Shown here piece by piece: positions 52,796 to 61,752 of a DNA stretch of 64,000 nucleotides. The stretch spans positions 78,485 through 142,484 of the forward strand of contig CAYWDH010000002.1 of the NCBI GenBank assembly GCA_964456985.1. The letters are read 5' to 3'. Both the position numbers and the translations under genes were made by a program. The notes under the pieces were generated by a model that had not been told where the DNA came from, did not search any database, and saw only the letters and a list, made by a program, of their open reading frames with translations. Position 1 is the first letter of the stretch, and each line of letters starts with the position of its first letter. The DNA comes from WJMT01 sp964456985 (GTDB lineage: Bacteria > Acidobacteriota > Aminicenantia > Aminicenantales > Aminicenantaceae).

Positions 52796-54502
52796 TTATT
52801 CTCCTTTTTGCTTCAGGGTGAAATAAAAAGTGGCTCCCTTGCCTTCCTCAGCTTCAGCCCAGATCCGTCCGTTGTGCCGGAGGATGATCCGCTGGACCGT
52901 GCTCAATCCCACTCCTGCTCCGGGAAAATCACTGGAACTGTGAAGCCTCTGGAAAGGAGTGAAAAGTTTATGACTGTAAAACATATCAAAACCTACTCCA
53001 TTATCTCTCACAAAAAAAGTCTTTTCCTTTTTTTGGTTTGATACTCCGAATTCAATCCTGGCTTTGGGGCAGTGTTTGGTGAACTTCCAGGCATTCCGGA
53101 TAAGATTCTGGAGGGCCGCGTTCATAAGCTGAGAATCTCCCCAAACTTCAAGACCCTCCTTGATCACAAACTTCACTTTTCTTTCCGGATGGGAATCCTG
53201 AAGCCCGGATGAAAAATTTCGGACCATTTGGCTCAGGTCTACTTTTTCAACCTCCAGCTCTTTCTGGCTCAAACGGGAAAGCTCTAGCAAAGAATCAATG
53301 AGATGGGTCATACGGTCAGAAGCTCGGATGATCCTTCGAAGATAATCTTTTTCTTCATCCGGCCAGTGCTCTGAATAATCCTCTTTAAGCGCTTCAGTGA
53401 ATCCTTTGATGCTCCGAAGCGGAGCCCTTAAGTCATGGGACACTGAATAAGTAAAAGATTCTAGTTCCTTATTTAGTAATTTCAGGTCCAAAGCTTTCTG
53501 CTTCAATCGTTTGTTGAGTTCTCTAATTTTTTGTTCGTTCTTTTTAAAATGAGTCACATCCCTGGTGATCCCTAAAACAGAGACTACATCCCCTTTTTCA
53601 TCGAATTCAGGAACCAGAGAGGACTCAAAATTTCTTTTTCCTTCCGCCACTTCCATCAAGTATTCTATAATGACCTTCTTTTTTTTGGAAAAAACCTCAC
53701 TGATTTTTTCCTTCCAAAAACCAAGCAGTTCTTCAGAATATCCCAAATCTCGGTTAGTTTTTCCAATGATTTCTTTTTTGGGGATCCCTAATACTTCGGC
53801 TGTCTTGTTATTGACATAGATATGTCGGAGTTTATTGTCAAAACGGGCAATGATATCCGGAGCGTTTTCAGCAAGGGTTCGGAATTTTTCCTCACTTTCC
53901 TTCACCGCTTCCTGGGCCAGCACTTGGTCCGTGACATCAGCCACAGATGTCATGGTGGTCAAGCGGTCCCGTTCGTCTTGACTGAGCGAGCTTGCTATCT
54001 GGGCATGGAATACGCTTCCTTTTTTATTTTTAAGCCTCAGCCGGCAATTTTGTTTGTTTTGGGTTTTAAACAACCTCCGGAGGTGAAGAAATAAAATATC
54101 CCGGTCTTCATAAATCACCCGGGAAAAAAGATTTTTCCCATATAGAAATTTTCTAGGTGTCCCCATCATGGAAGAAAAAGCCAGGTTAGTCCTGTGAATG
54201 ATCCCTTCCTTATCCAGGGTTAGGTATCCAATAGGAGCAAAGTCATACAGGTCTGAAAATTGCTTGGCCAGAACTTCCTGTCTCAACCGCGCCTGTCGGA
54301 GCTCCTGATTCTGGGCTTCCAGCTCCAACTGGTATACCTGGAGTTCATGGATAATATCTTCTAGATCCGAGTCTTTACGGGAAGGTATTTCCTTTTTCTT
54401 AGGGTTCTGGGTGGATTTGGTTTTTTTTGAAGAGGACCTTTTCTTATCTTTTTGGACTTTTCTTTTTTCCGTGGGATTTTCTTCTTTTTTGGATGAAGAC
54501 AT
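52796..54502 (-). CDS. PAS-domain sensor histidine kinase
   Basis: A 568-residue soluble kinase. A Lys/Ser-rich N-terminal stretch and a coiled coil (residues about 40-85) precede two PAS domains, then HisKA (S-Y-S-V-S-H-D-L-R-A-P-L) and an ATP-binding domain (N-L-I-R-N-A-W-K-F-T, D-N-G-V-G-F, G-A-G-V-G-L). No transmembrane helix is present, so the signal is internal, perhaps redox or small-molecule. Start at ATG 54502 follows GGGAAG; a GTG at 54523 is an alternative. First gene of the signalling operon. Confidence 0.93.
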   Translation of the reverse strand: MSSSKKEENPTEKRKVQKDKKRSSSKKTKSTQNPKKKEIPSRKDSDLEDIIHELQVYQLELEAQNQELRQARLRQEVLAKQFSDLYDFAPIGYLTLDKEGIIHRTNLAFSSMMGTPRKFLYGKNLFSRVIYEDRDILFLHLRRLFKTQNKQNCRLRLKNKKGSVFHAQIASSLSQDERDRLTTMTSVADVTDQVLAQEAVKESEEKFRTLAENAPDIIARFDNKLRHIYVNNKTAEVLGIPKKEIIGKTNRDLGYSEELLGFWKEKISEVFSKKKKVIIEYLMEVAEGKRNFESSLVPEFDEKGDVVSVLGITRDVTHFKKNEQKIRELNKRLKQKALDLKLLNKELESFTYSVSHDLRAPLRSIKGFTEALKEDYSEHWPDEEKDYLRRIIRASDRMTHLIDSLLELSRLSQKELEVEKVDLSQMVRNFSSGLQDSHPERKVKFVIKEGLEVWGDSQLMNAALQNLIRNAWKFTKHCPKARIEFGVSNQKKEKTFFVRDNGVGFDMFYSHKLFTPFQRLHSSSDFPGAGVGLSTVQRIILRHNGRIWAEAEEGKGATFYFTLKQKGE

Positions 54503-54540
54503 AGAAATCTTCCCAAACCTCACCGATGTATGGTGTCTGA

Positions 54541-54569
54541 AATATATTATTTCTCTTATATAATGTCAA
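54541..54569 (-). promoter_or_regulatory. Sigma-70-type promoter of the kinase operon
   Basis: Minus strand TTGACA (54569-54564), a 17-base spacer and TATATT (54546-54541). The predicted start is about 30 bases before the kinase ATG. Confidence 0.75.
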
Positions 54570-54644
54570 CAAAATAGAACTCCTTGATTGACCCGCTCAA
54601 GAAAACATACACCCCTTATAAAGAGCTTTAAACGTATGAGATAT

Positions 54645-54884
54645 GGGGACGTCCCATTAAGAGCTACCCTAGTTTGGAACCACACATTTACGTACAGGGC
54701 TTACAACCAGAATACAGGCTTCCCTTGTCCGGCTTCGTCAGAACGCACTCCAGCTAGGGGATTGCGTCAGCAGAATTGCGGTATTGTATAAAATGGAAAT
54801 ATTTCAAAGGTAGACAATCCAGAACATTTTTTTTATAACTAACGGGTTTAGTAATATAGGGTGGTACCTTAGGGAGCGCCCCCC
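54645..54884 (+). repeat. 240-bp repeat element, copy A
   Basis: A non-coding stretch that aligns over its whole length, in the same orientation, with 60217-60454 despite many substitutions. It begins GGGGACGTCCC and ends GGAGCGCCCCCC, so the two ends form an imperfect terminal inverted repeat. This is the look of a small non-autonomous mobile element or a transposon remnant. It fills most of the gap between the kinase operon and the gene at 54939. Confidence 0.8.
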
Positions 54885-54938
54885 ATAAATTGACATATCA
54901 ACTCCTCTGTGATAAAAGCGAAGCAAAGGAGACGATTT

Positions 54939-57164
54939 ATGATGGTAAATGAAAAGTCATTGAAAGTATTGTTTTTTAGTTTAAGTCTTGTTCTGATTAT
55001 AATAGGAGCAAGCTGTTCCAATGCAAGTCTTGAGTCAAATGATTGGACTGTCACGACAAATAAGCAAACCAAGACGTTTTCTATTGAGCACAGTGAACTG
55101 GGTCCTGTGCTGAAAGACATAATGCCCCAGGTTGGAAAAAACAGTAAAAAAATATCTCCATCTGATTGGAAAGTGAAAGTTGAGGAAGATCAGCTAACAA
55201 TAATAACAGACAAATCAAAACAGACCACCTGGGAGATAAAAGTTGAACAGGACTCCATAAATTTATCCTGTTCATCAGATAGTGCAGTTGTCAAAGGAAT
55301 AGCGCCTGCCTCTACGGAAAGAATTCCTGCAAGACTCGAAAATCAGGATAATGACATCCTGTACACTTCTTTGGGATTGGTTTCCGCTGAAAACATTCAC
55401 TGTCTTTTTGATAGGTCTACAGACACAATGATTGATTTTTCTGACGAAAGCTTACTCAGAAGAAATGACCAAGATCATAGCCTCATGGATGTGGATATCA
55501 ATGTCGATGAACCTATCTCTATCCAATTGATCAAGGACTATTATATAAATGTCCTTGGTTTAAAATATTACCAGCCCAAACCTGATCGATTTGAAACAGC
55601 GCCCATTGCCTGGAGCAGCTGGTATTGTTATTATATGGGAACAACTGAAGAAGACCTGGTCAGAGAAACGGACACTCTTGCCCAATATTTAAAGCCCTAC
55701 GGACTTGAATATGTCCAACTGGATGCTTGCTACACCAGAGGGAATGAGGCCAATTATCTTGAATGGAATAAACAGGCTTTCCCTAAAGGAGGGAAGTGGA
55801 TATTTGATTACATCAAAAGCAAAGGGCTTAAACCCGCGCTCTGGGTTAATGTATATGGTTCCAACTATGAAAAAGCTGAATGTGAAGAGAAATATCCTGA
55901 AAATTTCTATCTAAGGGACGACAAGGGAGAACTCTCAAGTGCCTGCTGCACCGCAGATAAGACAGTGGTGAGATTGGATTATACAAATCCTGATGTCATT
56001 GAGAAACATTTAAAGCCTATGTTTGATATCCTTAAAAATCAGTGGGGTCTTAAATATATTAAAGATGCGGGATGGGGAACTTGGATGGATTATTATGAAA
56101 AAAATAAAGAGCAGGCTTTCGATTCTTCACGTGACAGCCGAGATGTTTATGTGGAGGTACAAAAAGCATTGAGAGAGACTTTGGGTCCGGATGTTTATAT
56201 CGGCGGGTGTGCTATGCATGAAGTGGGCCTCGGTTTTGGCATATTTGATGGATCCCGTATCGGCGGAGATGACAGAGCGGTGTGGTATTCCGAGAAAGAA
56301 CGGGGTATGTCCATGCAGACCTATTTTCATTCTCTTTTTGGGGGGAATTATTTGAACAACATCGTTTGGCACTGTGATCCGGATGCGGCTATGGTTCGAA
56401 GTCCTTTAACCCTTGAGGAAGGGAGAACTATTGTGACAGCCATTGCTCTTACCGGCCAGCTTTATATGGCGAGTGACTTTATGGCTAAACTTCCCATAAA
56501 TAAAGTAGAGTTATACAGAAAAACAATGCCCACCACACCAATTGTGCCTATCGACCTTTATCCTTACAAAATCCTATCCAATAAAAGAGAGGGCGTTGTT
56601 TGGTGCTGCCCTAGAGTTAAAGAATTCCCAAAGGCTATCGACCTTAAAGTGAATGGGGCTGTAGGTCTTTATGATGTTGTGGCTCTGTTTAACTGGAATG
56701 ATGAACAGGATAAAAAGACAGTCGAGCTTGATAAAGACCTTGGTTTAAATCCAGAAAAAAGATACATGGCTTTTGATTTTTGGAATCAAATGCCTGTCAT
56801 GATAACGGATCCTTTGATATCGTGCGATATCCCGGCTCATGGAACCCGGGTGTTTATTCTTAAAGAGATTTTGGATAGACCTCAGTTAGTGGCCACTACC
56901 AGACATATCACCTGTGCGGTGAGTGTCAAAGAAATGAATTGGGATTCTGACAGCAAGACATTGAGCGGTCTTTCAGAAATAATAGCAGGGTCTCCCTATT
57001 CTGTCTTTGTACATGTACCTCAGGGAATGTCTGTTTCCGAGGTCAATTCCAATTCTGAAGTGATGTTTGAAAAAAGAATGGATTCTGTTCTTGAAATCAG
57101 ATTTTCGGGAGAATTTGATGATGAACAGGAAAACAATTTGGAATGGACTATCAAATTTGAATGA
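54939..57164 (+). CDS. Alpha-galactosidase-like (GH36/GH27 clan) lipoprotein
   Basis: A 741-residue exported protein with a probable lipobox (I-G-A-S-C). The TIM barrel resembles clan GH-D enzymes: A-W-S-S-W-Y, Y-V-Q-L-D-A-C-Y, A-L-W-V-N and L-K-Y-I-K-D-A-G-W, whose Asp is the likely nucleophile, while G-G-D-D-R may hold the acid/base. A C-terminal beta domain follows. The start at 54939 follows AAAGGAG. The substrate is unknown. It overlaps the next gene by 47 bases. Confidence 0.75.
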   Translation: MMVNEKSLKVLFFSLSLVLIIIGASCSNASLESNDWTVTTNKQTKTFSIEHSELGPVLKDIMPQVGKNSKKISPSDWKVKVEEDQLTIITDKSKQTTWEIKVEQDSINLSCSSDSAVVKGIAPASTERIPARLENQDNDILYTSLGLVSAENIHCLFDRSTDTMIDFSDESLLRRNDQDHSLMDVDINVDEPISIQLIKDYYINVLGLKYYQPKPDRFETAPIAWSSWYCYYMGTTEEDLVRETDTLAQYLKPYGLEYVQLDACYTRGNEANYLEWNKQAFPKGGKWIFDYIKSKGLKPALWVNVYGSNYEKAECEEKYPENFYLRDDKGELSSACCTADKTVVRLDYTNPDVIEKHLKPMFDILKNQWGLKYIKDAGWGTWMDYYEKNKEQAFDSSRDSRDVYVEVQKALRETLGPDVYIGGCAMHEVGLGFGIFDGSRIGGDDRAVWYSEKERGMSMQTYFHSLFGGNYLNNIVWHCDPDAAMVRSPLTLEEGRTIVTAIALTGQLYMASDFMAKLPINKVELYRKTMPTTPIVPIDLYPYKILSNKREGVVWCCPRVKEFPKAIDLKVNGAVGLYDVVALFNWNDEQDKKTVELDKDLGLNPEKRYMAFDFWNQMPVMITDPLISCDIPAHGTRVFILKEILDRPQLVATTRHITCAVSVKEMNWDSDSKTLSGLSEIIAGSPYSVFVHVPQGMSVSEVNSNSEVMFEKRMDSVLEIRFSGEFDDEQENNLEWTIKFE

Positions 57165-57882
57165 AAAGGCTTCCCTTTTAGATAAGAATATTTTTTTCGC
57201 TGTCCTTGTATTTTTACTGCTGTCCCCCTTGCTCTATTCTGAACTAAAAACAGACAAATCAATTTATGATTTTCAGACCATCAAAGAAGGAGTGAACGTT
57301 CCGGTTTGTTTCACTTTAACCAATTCCGGACCCAATCAAGTGAGGATTACAGAAATCAGGACCTTTGCTGCCTGCGTCCAATCCAGGTCCCTCAATGATG
57401 TGGTTTTAGAACCCGGCGAAAGCCTGAAATTGGATTTTGTTTTTGAAAGTTTGGGTTATGGAGGGATCTCTATTAACAAGCCCATTGAGATCTATCATAA
57501 CGATTCCCGGAAAAAACCTTTAAAATTATATGTCAAAGGAAAAGTGACTCCTTTGGAAGAATTCCAGGCTCCCATCGGAGAAGTGACTTACAATTATCTG
57601 GTTCTCTTGGATATTCGTTCTCCTGAAGCCTATGAAAAAGAACACATTCTAGGCTCTATCAATGTGCCTCAAACAAAACTGAATTCCTGGGCAGAGAAAA
57701 TAAAAAAAAATTTACCTGAACAGGTACTGATATATGTCTACTCTGAAGAGGGAGTTCAAAGTGATGAAGCCGTCAAAGAACTGAGGAAAACAGGGCACAA
57801 ACAGTATGTAAGTGTTGTGGGTGGGATCCAAGAGTGGAAACGAAGGTATAAAGGTCAGTGGATTGTATCAGGAAAGATTTAG
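57118..57882 (+). CDS. DUF1573 domain fused to an inactive rhodanese
   Basis: A 254-residue exported or anchored protein. After a hydrophobic segment (about residues 27-40) comes a DUF1573 Ig-like domain (Y-D-F-Q-T-I-K-E-G and F-T-L-T-N-S-G), then a rhodanese-like domain (L-L-D-I-R-S-P-E-A-Y, V-V-G-G-I-Q-E-W). The active-site loop reads V-Y-S-E-E-G-V-Q-S, so the catalytic Cys is Ser (codon at 57742). GGGAGA precedes the ATG at 57118; a TTG at 57157 is an alternative start. Its neighbour is a thioredoxin-CcdA protein. Confidence 0.8.
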   Translation: MMNRKTIWNGLSNLNEKASLLDKNIFFAVLVFLLLSPLLYSELKTDKSIYDFQTIKEGVNVPVCFTLTNSGPNQVRITEIRTFAACVQSRSLNDVVLEPGESLKLDFVFESLGYGGISINKPIEIYHNDSRKKPLKLYVKGKVTPLEEFQAPIGEVTYNYLVLLDIRSPEAYEKEHILGSINVPQTKLNSWAEKIKKNLPEQVLIYVYSEEGVQSDEAVKELRKTGHKQYVSVVGGIQEWKRRYKGQWIVSGKI

Positions 57883-57893
57883 TCTCATCAAGA

Positions 57894-59009
57894 ATGTGGA
57901 CAAAGAATATCCTCAAAGTCGGTTGTTTGCTGTTTGCTTTCATTTTGATATCGATCCCTTGTCTGTATTCACAAGAGCTTATTTTCTTTTATGAACCAAC
58001 CTGTCCTAAATGCGCTTCTATCAATGATTTTTTAGAGAAAAGAATCCGGATAAATTATCCCATCAAGATAAAAAAATTGGATATACACCAGTCATCCAAT
58101 GCTGAATTAATGATCGAGTTGGCTGAAGTTTATCAGGCTGAAGATATACTCAAAGGGGGGACTCCTGCTGTTTTTGTCAATGATCTGGCTGTTCATGGAG
58201 CCAATAGATCGGCTATGCGAAAAATAGAACAGGCTGTGCGCAAAGCAGTGAGAGAAAATAAGGGTTCTCCCCTATCACGTTTAGGGCAAAGTGATCCGTC
58301 GCTTAAATTATCAAAGAGGGTCACCTTGCCTGTGGTGATTGGCTCTGCGGCTGTTGATTCAATAAATCCATGCGCCTGTGCGGTTCTGGTCCTTCTTCTC
58401 GGAACCATATTATTGGCAACAAAAAGAGACATGCGGAGGGTGATAATTTCGGGTTTTGCCTTTACAACAGCATGCTTTATCTCTTATTTTCTTATGGGCT
58501 TGGGATTGTTTACTGCCGTCAGACTGATCGGCATTCAGCATTATCTCTATATTTTTGTAGCTGCACTGGCGTTCTTACTGGGAATATGGAACATAAGAGA
58601 GGGAATAGGCCGGATCAAAAAAATCCATACAGGGCTTCCTTCTTTTTTACAGAATCAAGTTAAAAAATCAGTCTCAGGGATCACATCAGTGAGCGGATCA
58701 TTTATCATAGGATTCCTGGTCAGCATTTTTTTGCTGCCCTGCACATCAGGACCTTATGTGGTCATCATCGGAATGCTCAGCAGGACATCCACCCGATTCC
58801 AGGCTCTGATCTATCTCCTCATCTATAATTTCATTTTTATTATTCCTTTTATCATTATTATTTTAGCTGTTGGTTTGGGTTTGACCACTACGGCAAGAGT
58901 GGAAAAGTGGAGAGGCAAAAATCTTTCCAAATTTCAGGTTGCAACAGGTCTAGTTATGATCCTAATCGGATTCACTTTAACGGTTCTTTTAATTTGGGAT
59001 AAAATTTAG
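57894..59009 (+). CDS. Thioredoxin-like domain fused to CcdA/DsbD-type membrane domain
   Basis: A 371-residue inner-membrane protein. A signal-anchor is followed by a periplasmic thioredoxin-like domain with C-P-K-C (in Y-E-P-T-C-P-K-C), then about six to seven helices with the paired motifs D-S-I-N-P-C-A-C-A-V and L-L-P-C-T-S-G-P-Y that carry the electron-transferring Cys of the DsbD/CcdA family. It should move reducing power across the membrane to periplasmic disulfides. The start is uncertain; the ATG at 57894 gives the best signal and an upstream in-frame GTG (57858) overlaps the preceding gene. Confidence 0.85.
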   Translation: MWTKNILKVGCLLFAFILISIPCLYSQELIFFYEPTCPKCASINDFLEKRIRINYPIKIKKLDIHQSSNAELMIELAEVYQAEDILKGGTPAVFVNDLAVHGANRSAMRKIEQAVRKAVRENKGSPLSRLGQSDPSLKLSKRVTLPVVIGSAAVDSINPCACAVLVLLLGTILLATKRDMRRVIISGFAFTTACFISYFLMGLGLFTAVRLIGIQHYLYIFVAALAFLLGIWNIREGIGRIKKIHTGLPSFLQNQVKKSVSGITSVSGSFIIGFLVSIFLLPCTSGPYVVIIGMLSRTSTRFQALIYLLIYNFIFIIPFIIIILAVGLGLTTTARVEKWRGKNLSKFQVATGLVMILIGFTLTVLLIWDKI

Positions 59010-59058
59010 AAATAAAAGAGACAATAAAGCCATCAGTTTCATGCTGACTTATATCTTA

Positions 59059-60033
59059 TCAGTAAGTTGCTATGGTCTGATTCCAGGATAACCTTCTGCA
59101 ACCTGGGCCTGAAGCGTCTGTCAGAAGGTCACTCGCACTTGTACAGCTCCCGGCGCCATCCTCCTCCTTCTTCTTGGAGAGGTTTGCTCGCCTCTTGCGG
59201 GCGTTTTTCGTCTGGTCAATGGCTTTCACAATCCAGATGGCCATTTCCCGCTCCATCCAGTAGAGGTAGTTTTTCGCTTCGTAGGTGGCCTGAAAGTCCT
59301 CCCCTGTGAGGAAGACGCCCCGGAACTTCATCAACTGCTTGTACATTCCGACGAGGAATCCGGGTTCATAGCACTTGCCGTCGATACGGACCGTCTGCCC
59401 CAGGAGCATGAGCTTGAACTTGCTCGTCATCGTCTTGTAGTTGCCCGCATCGGCGATGGCGATCTGCTCGTCGTAGCCGTCGGGATGCTCCGTGTTGGTC
59501 GAGTACACGCTCTTCATCGCCCAGGTGGCCAGAGCGTCGTTCTTGGTGTCAATGATCAGGTCGATGTCCGAGTGGACTGAGAAGTGTCCTTTGATCATGC
59601 TGCCTGTGAGAATGAAGGAGTACGCGGCCCCTGCAGCCCTGGCATCGATCTCGGACGTGAATCGGGAGAAGGCCGCGTCGATGATCCGGAGCTGTGCGGC
59701 GATATCGGCGTTGGAAGAGTGCCACTTCAGTTCACGAGCGACCTTGGTCTTCCACCGCTCCGTGCGGACATACTCGAGGACAGCCTCATCCGACGGGGTC
59801 GGATTCTCGTCCAGCAGGGTCTGGATTCTTTTGAGCTTTGCTCCCTGGATGAGGGCGTAAGCGAGATTGTCCCGGGTGAGGCTGTGGCTCGCCAAGTCGA
59901 CGCTCTTAGCTTCGAGGAGGCGGCGGGCGACGATGAAGGCGGCCTTGTTAGGGATGTTCTCGGCAGCACAGACGGGAACGGCCAGGACGGCTGCCAGGCC
60001 GAGCGCCAGGAGCATCGTGTGTTTGACCTTCAT
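59059..60033 (-). CDS. Exported nucleotidyltransferase-fold protein, GC-rich
   Basis: A 324-residue protein with a clear Sec signal peptide (cleavage after V-C-A-A) and a polymerase-beta-type nucleotidyltransferase core: L-T-G-S-M-I-K-G, then S-D-I-D-L-I-I-D, the GS and metal-binding Asp pair. A transfer enzyme needing NTP in the periplasm is odd. The sequence is far richer in G+C than its neighbours (39 of 60 bases at 59641-59700 against 22 of 60 at 56041-56100), which suggests recent transfer. The C-terminal 35 residues look unlike a folded end and may be read-through after a lost stop or frameshift. Confidence 0.75.
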   Translation of the reverse strand: MKVKHTMLLALGLAAVLAVPVCAAENIPNKAAFIVARRLLEAKSVDLASHSLTRDNLAYALIQGAKLKRIQTLLDENPTPSDEAVLEYVRTERWKTKVARELKWHSSNADIAAQLRIIDAAFSRFTSEIDARAAGAAYSFILTGSMIKGHFSVHSDIDLIIDTKNDALATWAMKSVYSTNTEHPDGYDEQIAIADAGNYKTMTSKFKLMLLGQTVRIDGKCYEPGFLVGMYKQLMKFRGVFLTGEDFQATYEAKNYLYWMEREMAIWIVKAIDQTKNARKRRANLSKKKEEDGAGSCTSASDLLTDASGPGCRRLSWNQTIATY

Positions 60034-60567
60034 AATTCGTACCCCTTCGGCAAGGACGATGGGGTATCCCGAGCCCCGGAGCTTCCTTGTTTAAGGATAG
60101 GAATTTGGTTTTTTTGTTGCTGTTGATTTTCGACTGATTTCATCAAATATCTACCCTCTAAGCGACTTCATCGACCATCGTACATATAAAAGAAAGCACA
60201 AGTCAACAAGTATTACGGGGACGTCCCATCAGGGGCCACCCTAGCCTAGAACCCAGTCCTTACGTACGAGATTTAATACATAATGCAAGATTATACCTTG
60301 TCCGACTTTGTCGGAATCCCCTCTTCTATGGACTTAGGCCGCAGAATTGCGTTAGTGTATTAAATGGAAGTATTCCAAAGGGAGATAATCTGGAATATTT
60401 TTTAATAACCAACGGGTTGAGTGATATAGGGTGTTACCTTATGGAGCGTCCCCCTATATATACTTGCATCATATCATAATAGAAAGAAATTAGTTCCTTG
60501 TCCTTGTTGACTTGACCAAAATTTTATATATATATGATAGTGATGAAGTCGCACATATAGGGGATAG
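60034..60567 (+). other. Intergenic region with repeat copy B and promoter-like sequence
   Basis: No gene is seen. It contains the repeat at 60217-60454 and an AT-rich stretch at about 60508-60540 (TTGACT / TTGACC followed by a TATA run) that probably serves as promoter for the propeller gene at 60568. Confidence 0.5.
60217..60454 (+). repeat. 240-bp repeat element, copy B
   Basis: Second, diverged copy of the element at 54645-54884, direct orientation, 238 bases. It starts GGGGACGTCCC and ends GGAGCGTCCCCC; read on the other strand the right end is GGGGGACGCTCC, so the ends match as imperfect inverted repeats. An internal hairpin TCCGAC-TTT-GTCGGA (from 60301) is conserved in weaker form in copy A. 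Confidence 0.8.
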
Positions 60568-61752
60568 ATGATGAGATCAAGGAGCCTTTATATTTCAGGA
60601 ATGAAAATATTTATGAGTTATCTTTTGATTCTTTTTCTGTGTTTGAGCTGCAGCCAAAAACAGGAGAAAGCAAAAAGAATTACAGAAGATGGAGTGGATG
60701 TGGTTGTTAATCATACAGAGCCTTACAAAATTAAAGGACAACCAACAACCATCGAACTCAGAAAAGAATTTTCAATCGATACTGAAAAAGACTCCACAAT
60801 TGAGTTAAGACTGGTGGATATTGGAAATTACTTTGATGTTGATCCACAAGGACATGTCTATCTGGTGAGTCCTATGGGCAAAGGAAACACTATATTCAAA
60901 TTTGATAAGCAAGGAAATTTCATTACCTCTTTCGGACATAGAGGGCAGGGCCCTGGAGAACTGGTCTCTCGTCGCTTTCCTCCCTTATTTCTCACTATCT
61001 ATAAGGAGGACCAGATCGTAGTAACAAATTATTACAGGCGTAGACTTGTCTACTTCAATCTGGAAGGTGATTTTATTAGAGAGGAAAAGCTGGATTCAAA
61101 TCTCACGCTGTTTGCTGTGATTCCTCTTCCCAACGGGAATTATCTTGCCTATGAAAACCGCGGTGGGCCCTCCTATGGAATGCCTCTCAGCCTATTCAGC
61201 CATGATTTCAAAAAGATAAAAGAACTGGGTTTCAGGAAATTACCGAGTGTATGGGAGGAGAAGATAAAAGGAATTTATTACATGTTTTCCTGGGCCCGTT
61301 CTGGAGATAAAATTTTCACAGGTAAACAAGAATTAGGTTATGTCATCAATGTCTATGACCTCGAAGGCCAATTAATAAGAAAGATTAAAAAGGAGTACAA
61401 GCCTGTCCCTCTCACCAATGAATATAAAGAAAAATATTTGGAGATTTACAAAGACATGGAGGGATATAGAGATAAAATTTATTTTCCCAAATATTTCCCT
61501 CCCTTTCATTCCTTTTTCACTGACCAGAAGGCAAGGCTTTTTGTCATGACTTATGAGGAAGGAGAGAACCCAGGTGAGTATATATATGACATCTTCAATG
61601 AGGATGGCCTGTTTACAGGGAGAAAGAGCCTAAGAATCCATCACAACAGTGACAGTCTGTTTGCCCAAATGAAAAACAACCGCCTCTACTGCATTTATGA
61701 GAAAGAGAGCGGCTATAAAGAGTTCACTGCCTACAAAGTTACTTGGAAGTAA
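60568..61752 (+). CDS. Six-bladed beta-propeller lipoprotein
   Basis: A 394-residue predicted lipoprotein (L-C-L-S-C-S). Repeated strands such as F-D-V-D-P-Q-G-H-V-Y-L and I-F-K-F-D-K-Q-G-N-F-I precede the motif G-Q-G-P-G-E-L, marking the same family as the genes at 6130, 62043 and 63212. A GGGGATAG lies before the ATG at 60568; an internal ATG at 60601 is also possible. The role is unknown; the repeats suggest a binding scaffold at the cell surface. Confidence 0.8.
   Translation: MMRSRSLYISGMKIFMSYLLILFLCLSCSQKQEKAKRITEDGVDVVVNHTEPYKIKGQPTTIELRKEFSIDTEKDSTIELRLVDIGNYFDVDPQGHVYLVSPMGKGNTIFKFDKQGNFITSFGHRGQGPGELVSRRFPPLFLTIYKEDQIVVTNYYRRRLVYFNLEGDFIREEKLDSNLTLFAVIPLPNGNYLAYENRGGPSYGMPLSLFSHDFKKIKELGFRKLPSVWEEKIKGIYYMFSWARSGDKIFTGKQELGYVINVYDLEGQLIRKIKKEYKPVPLTNEYKEKYLEIYKDMEGYRDKIYFPKYFPPFHSFFTDQKARLFVMTYEEGENPGEYIYDIFNEDGLFTGRKSLRIHHNSDSLFAQMKNNRLYCIYEKESGYKEFTAYKVTWK

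Noticed and set aside
59492..60126. Long plus-strand ORFs opposite the nucleotidyltransferase
   Set aside because: They arise from high G+C on the opposite strand; the minus-strand product has a signal peptide and conserved nucleotidyltransferase motifs.
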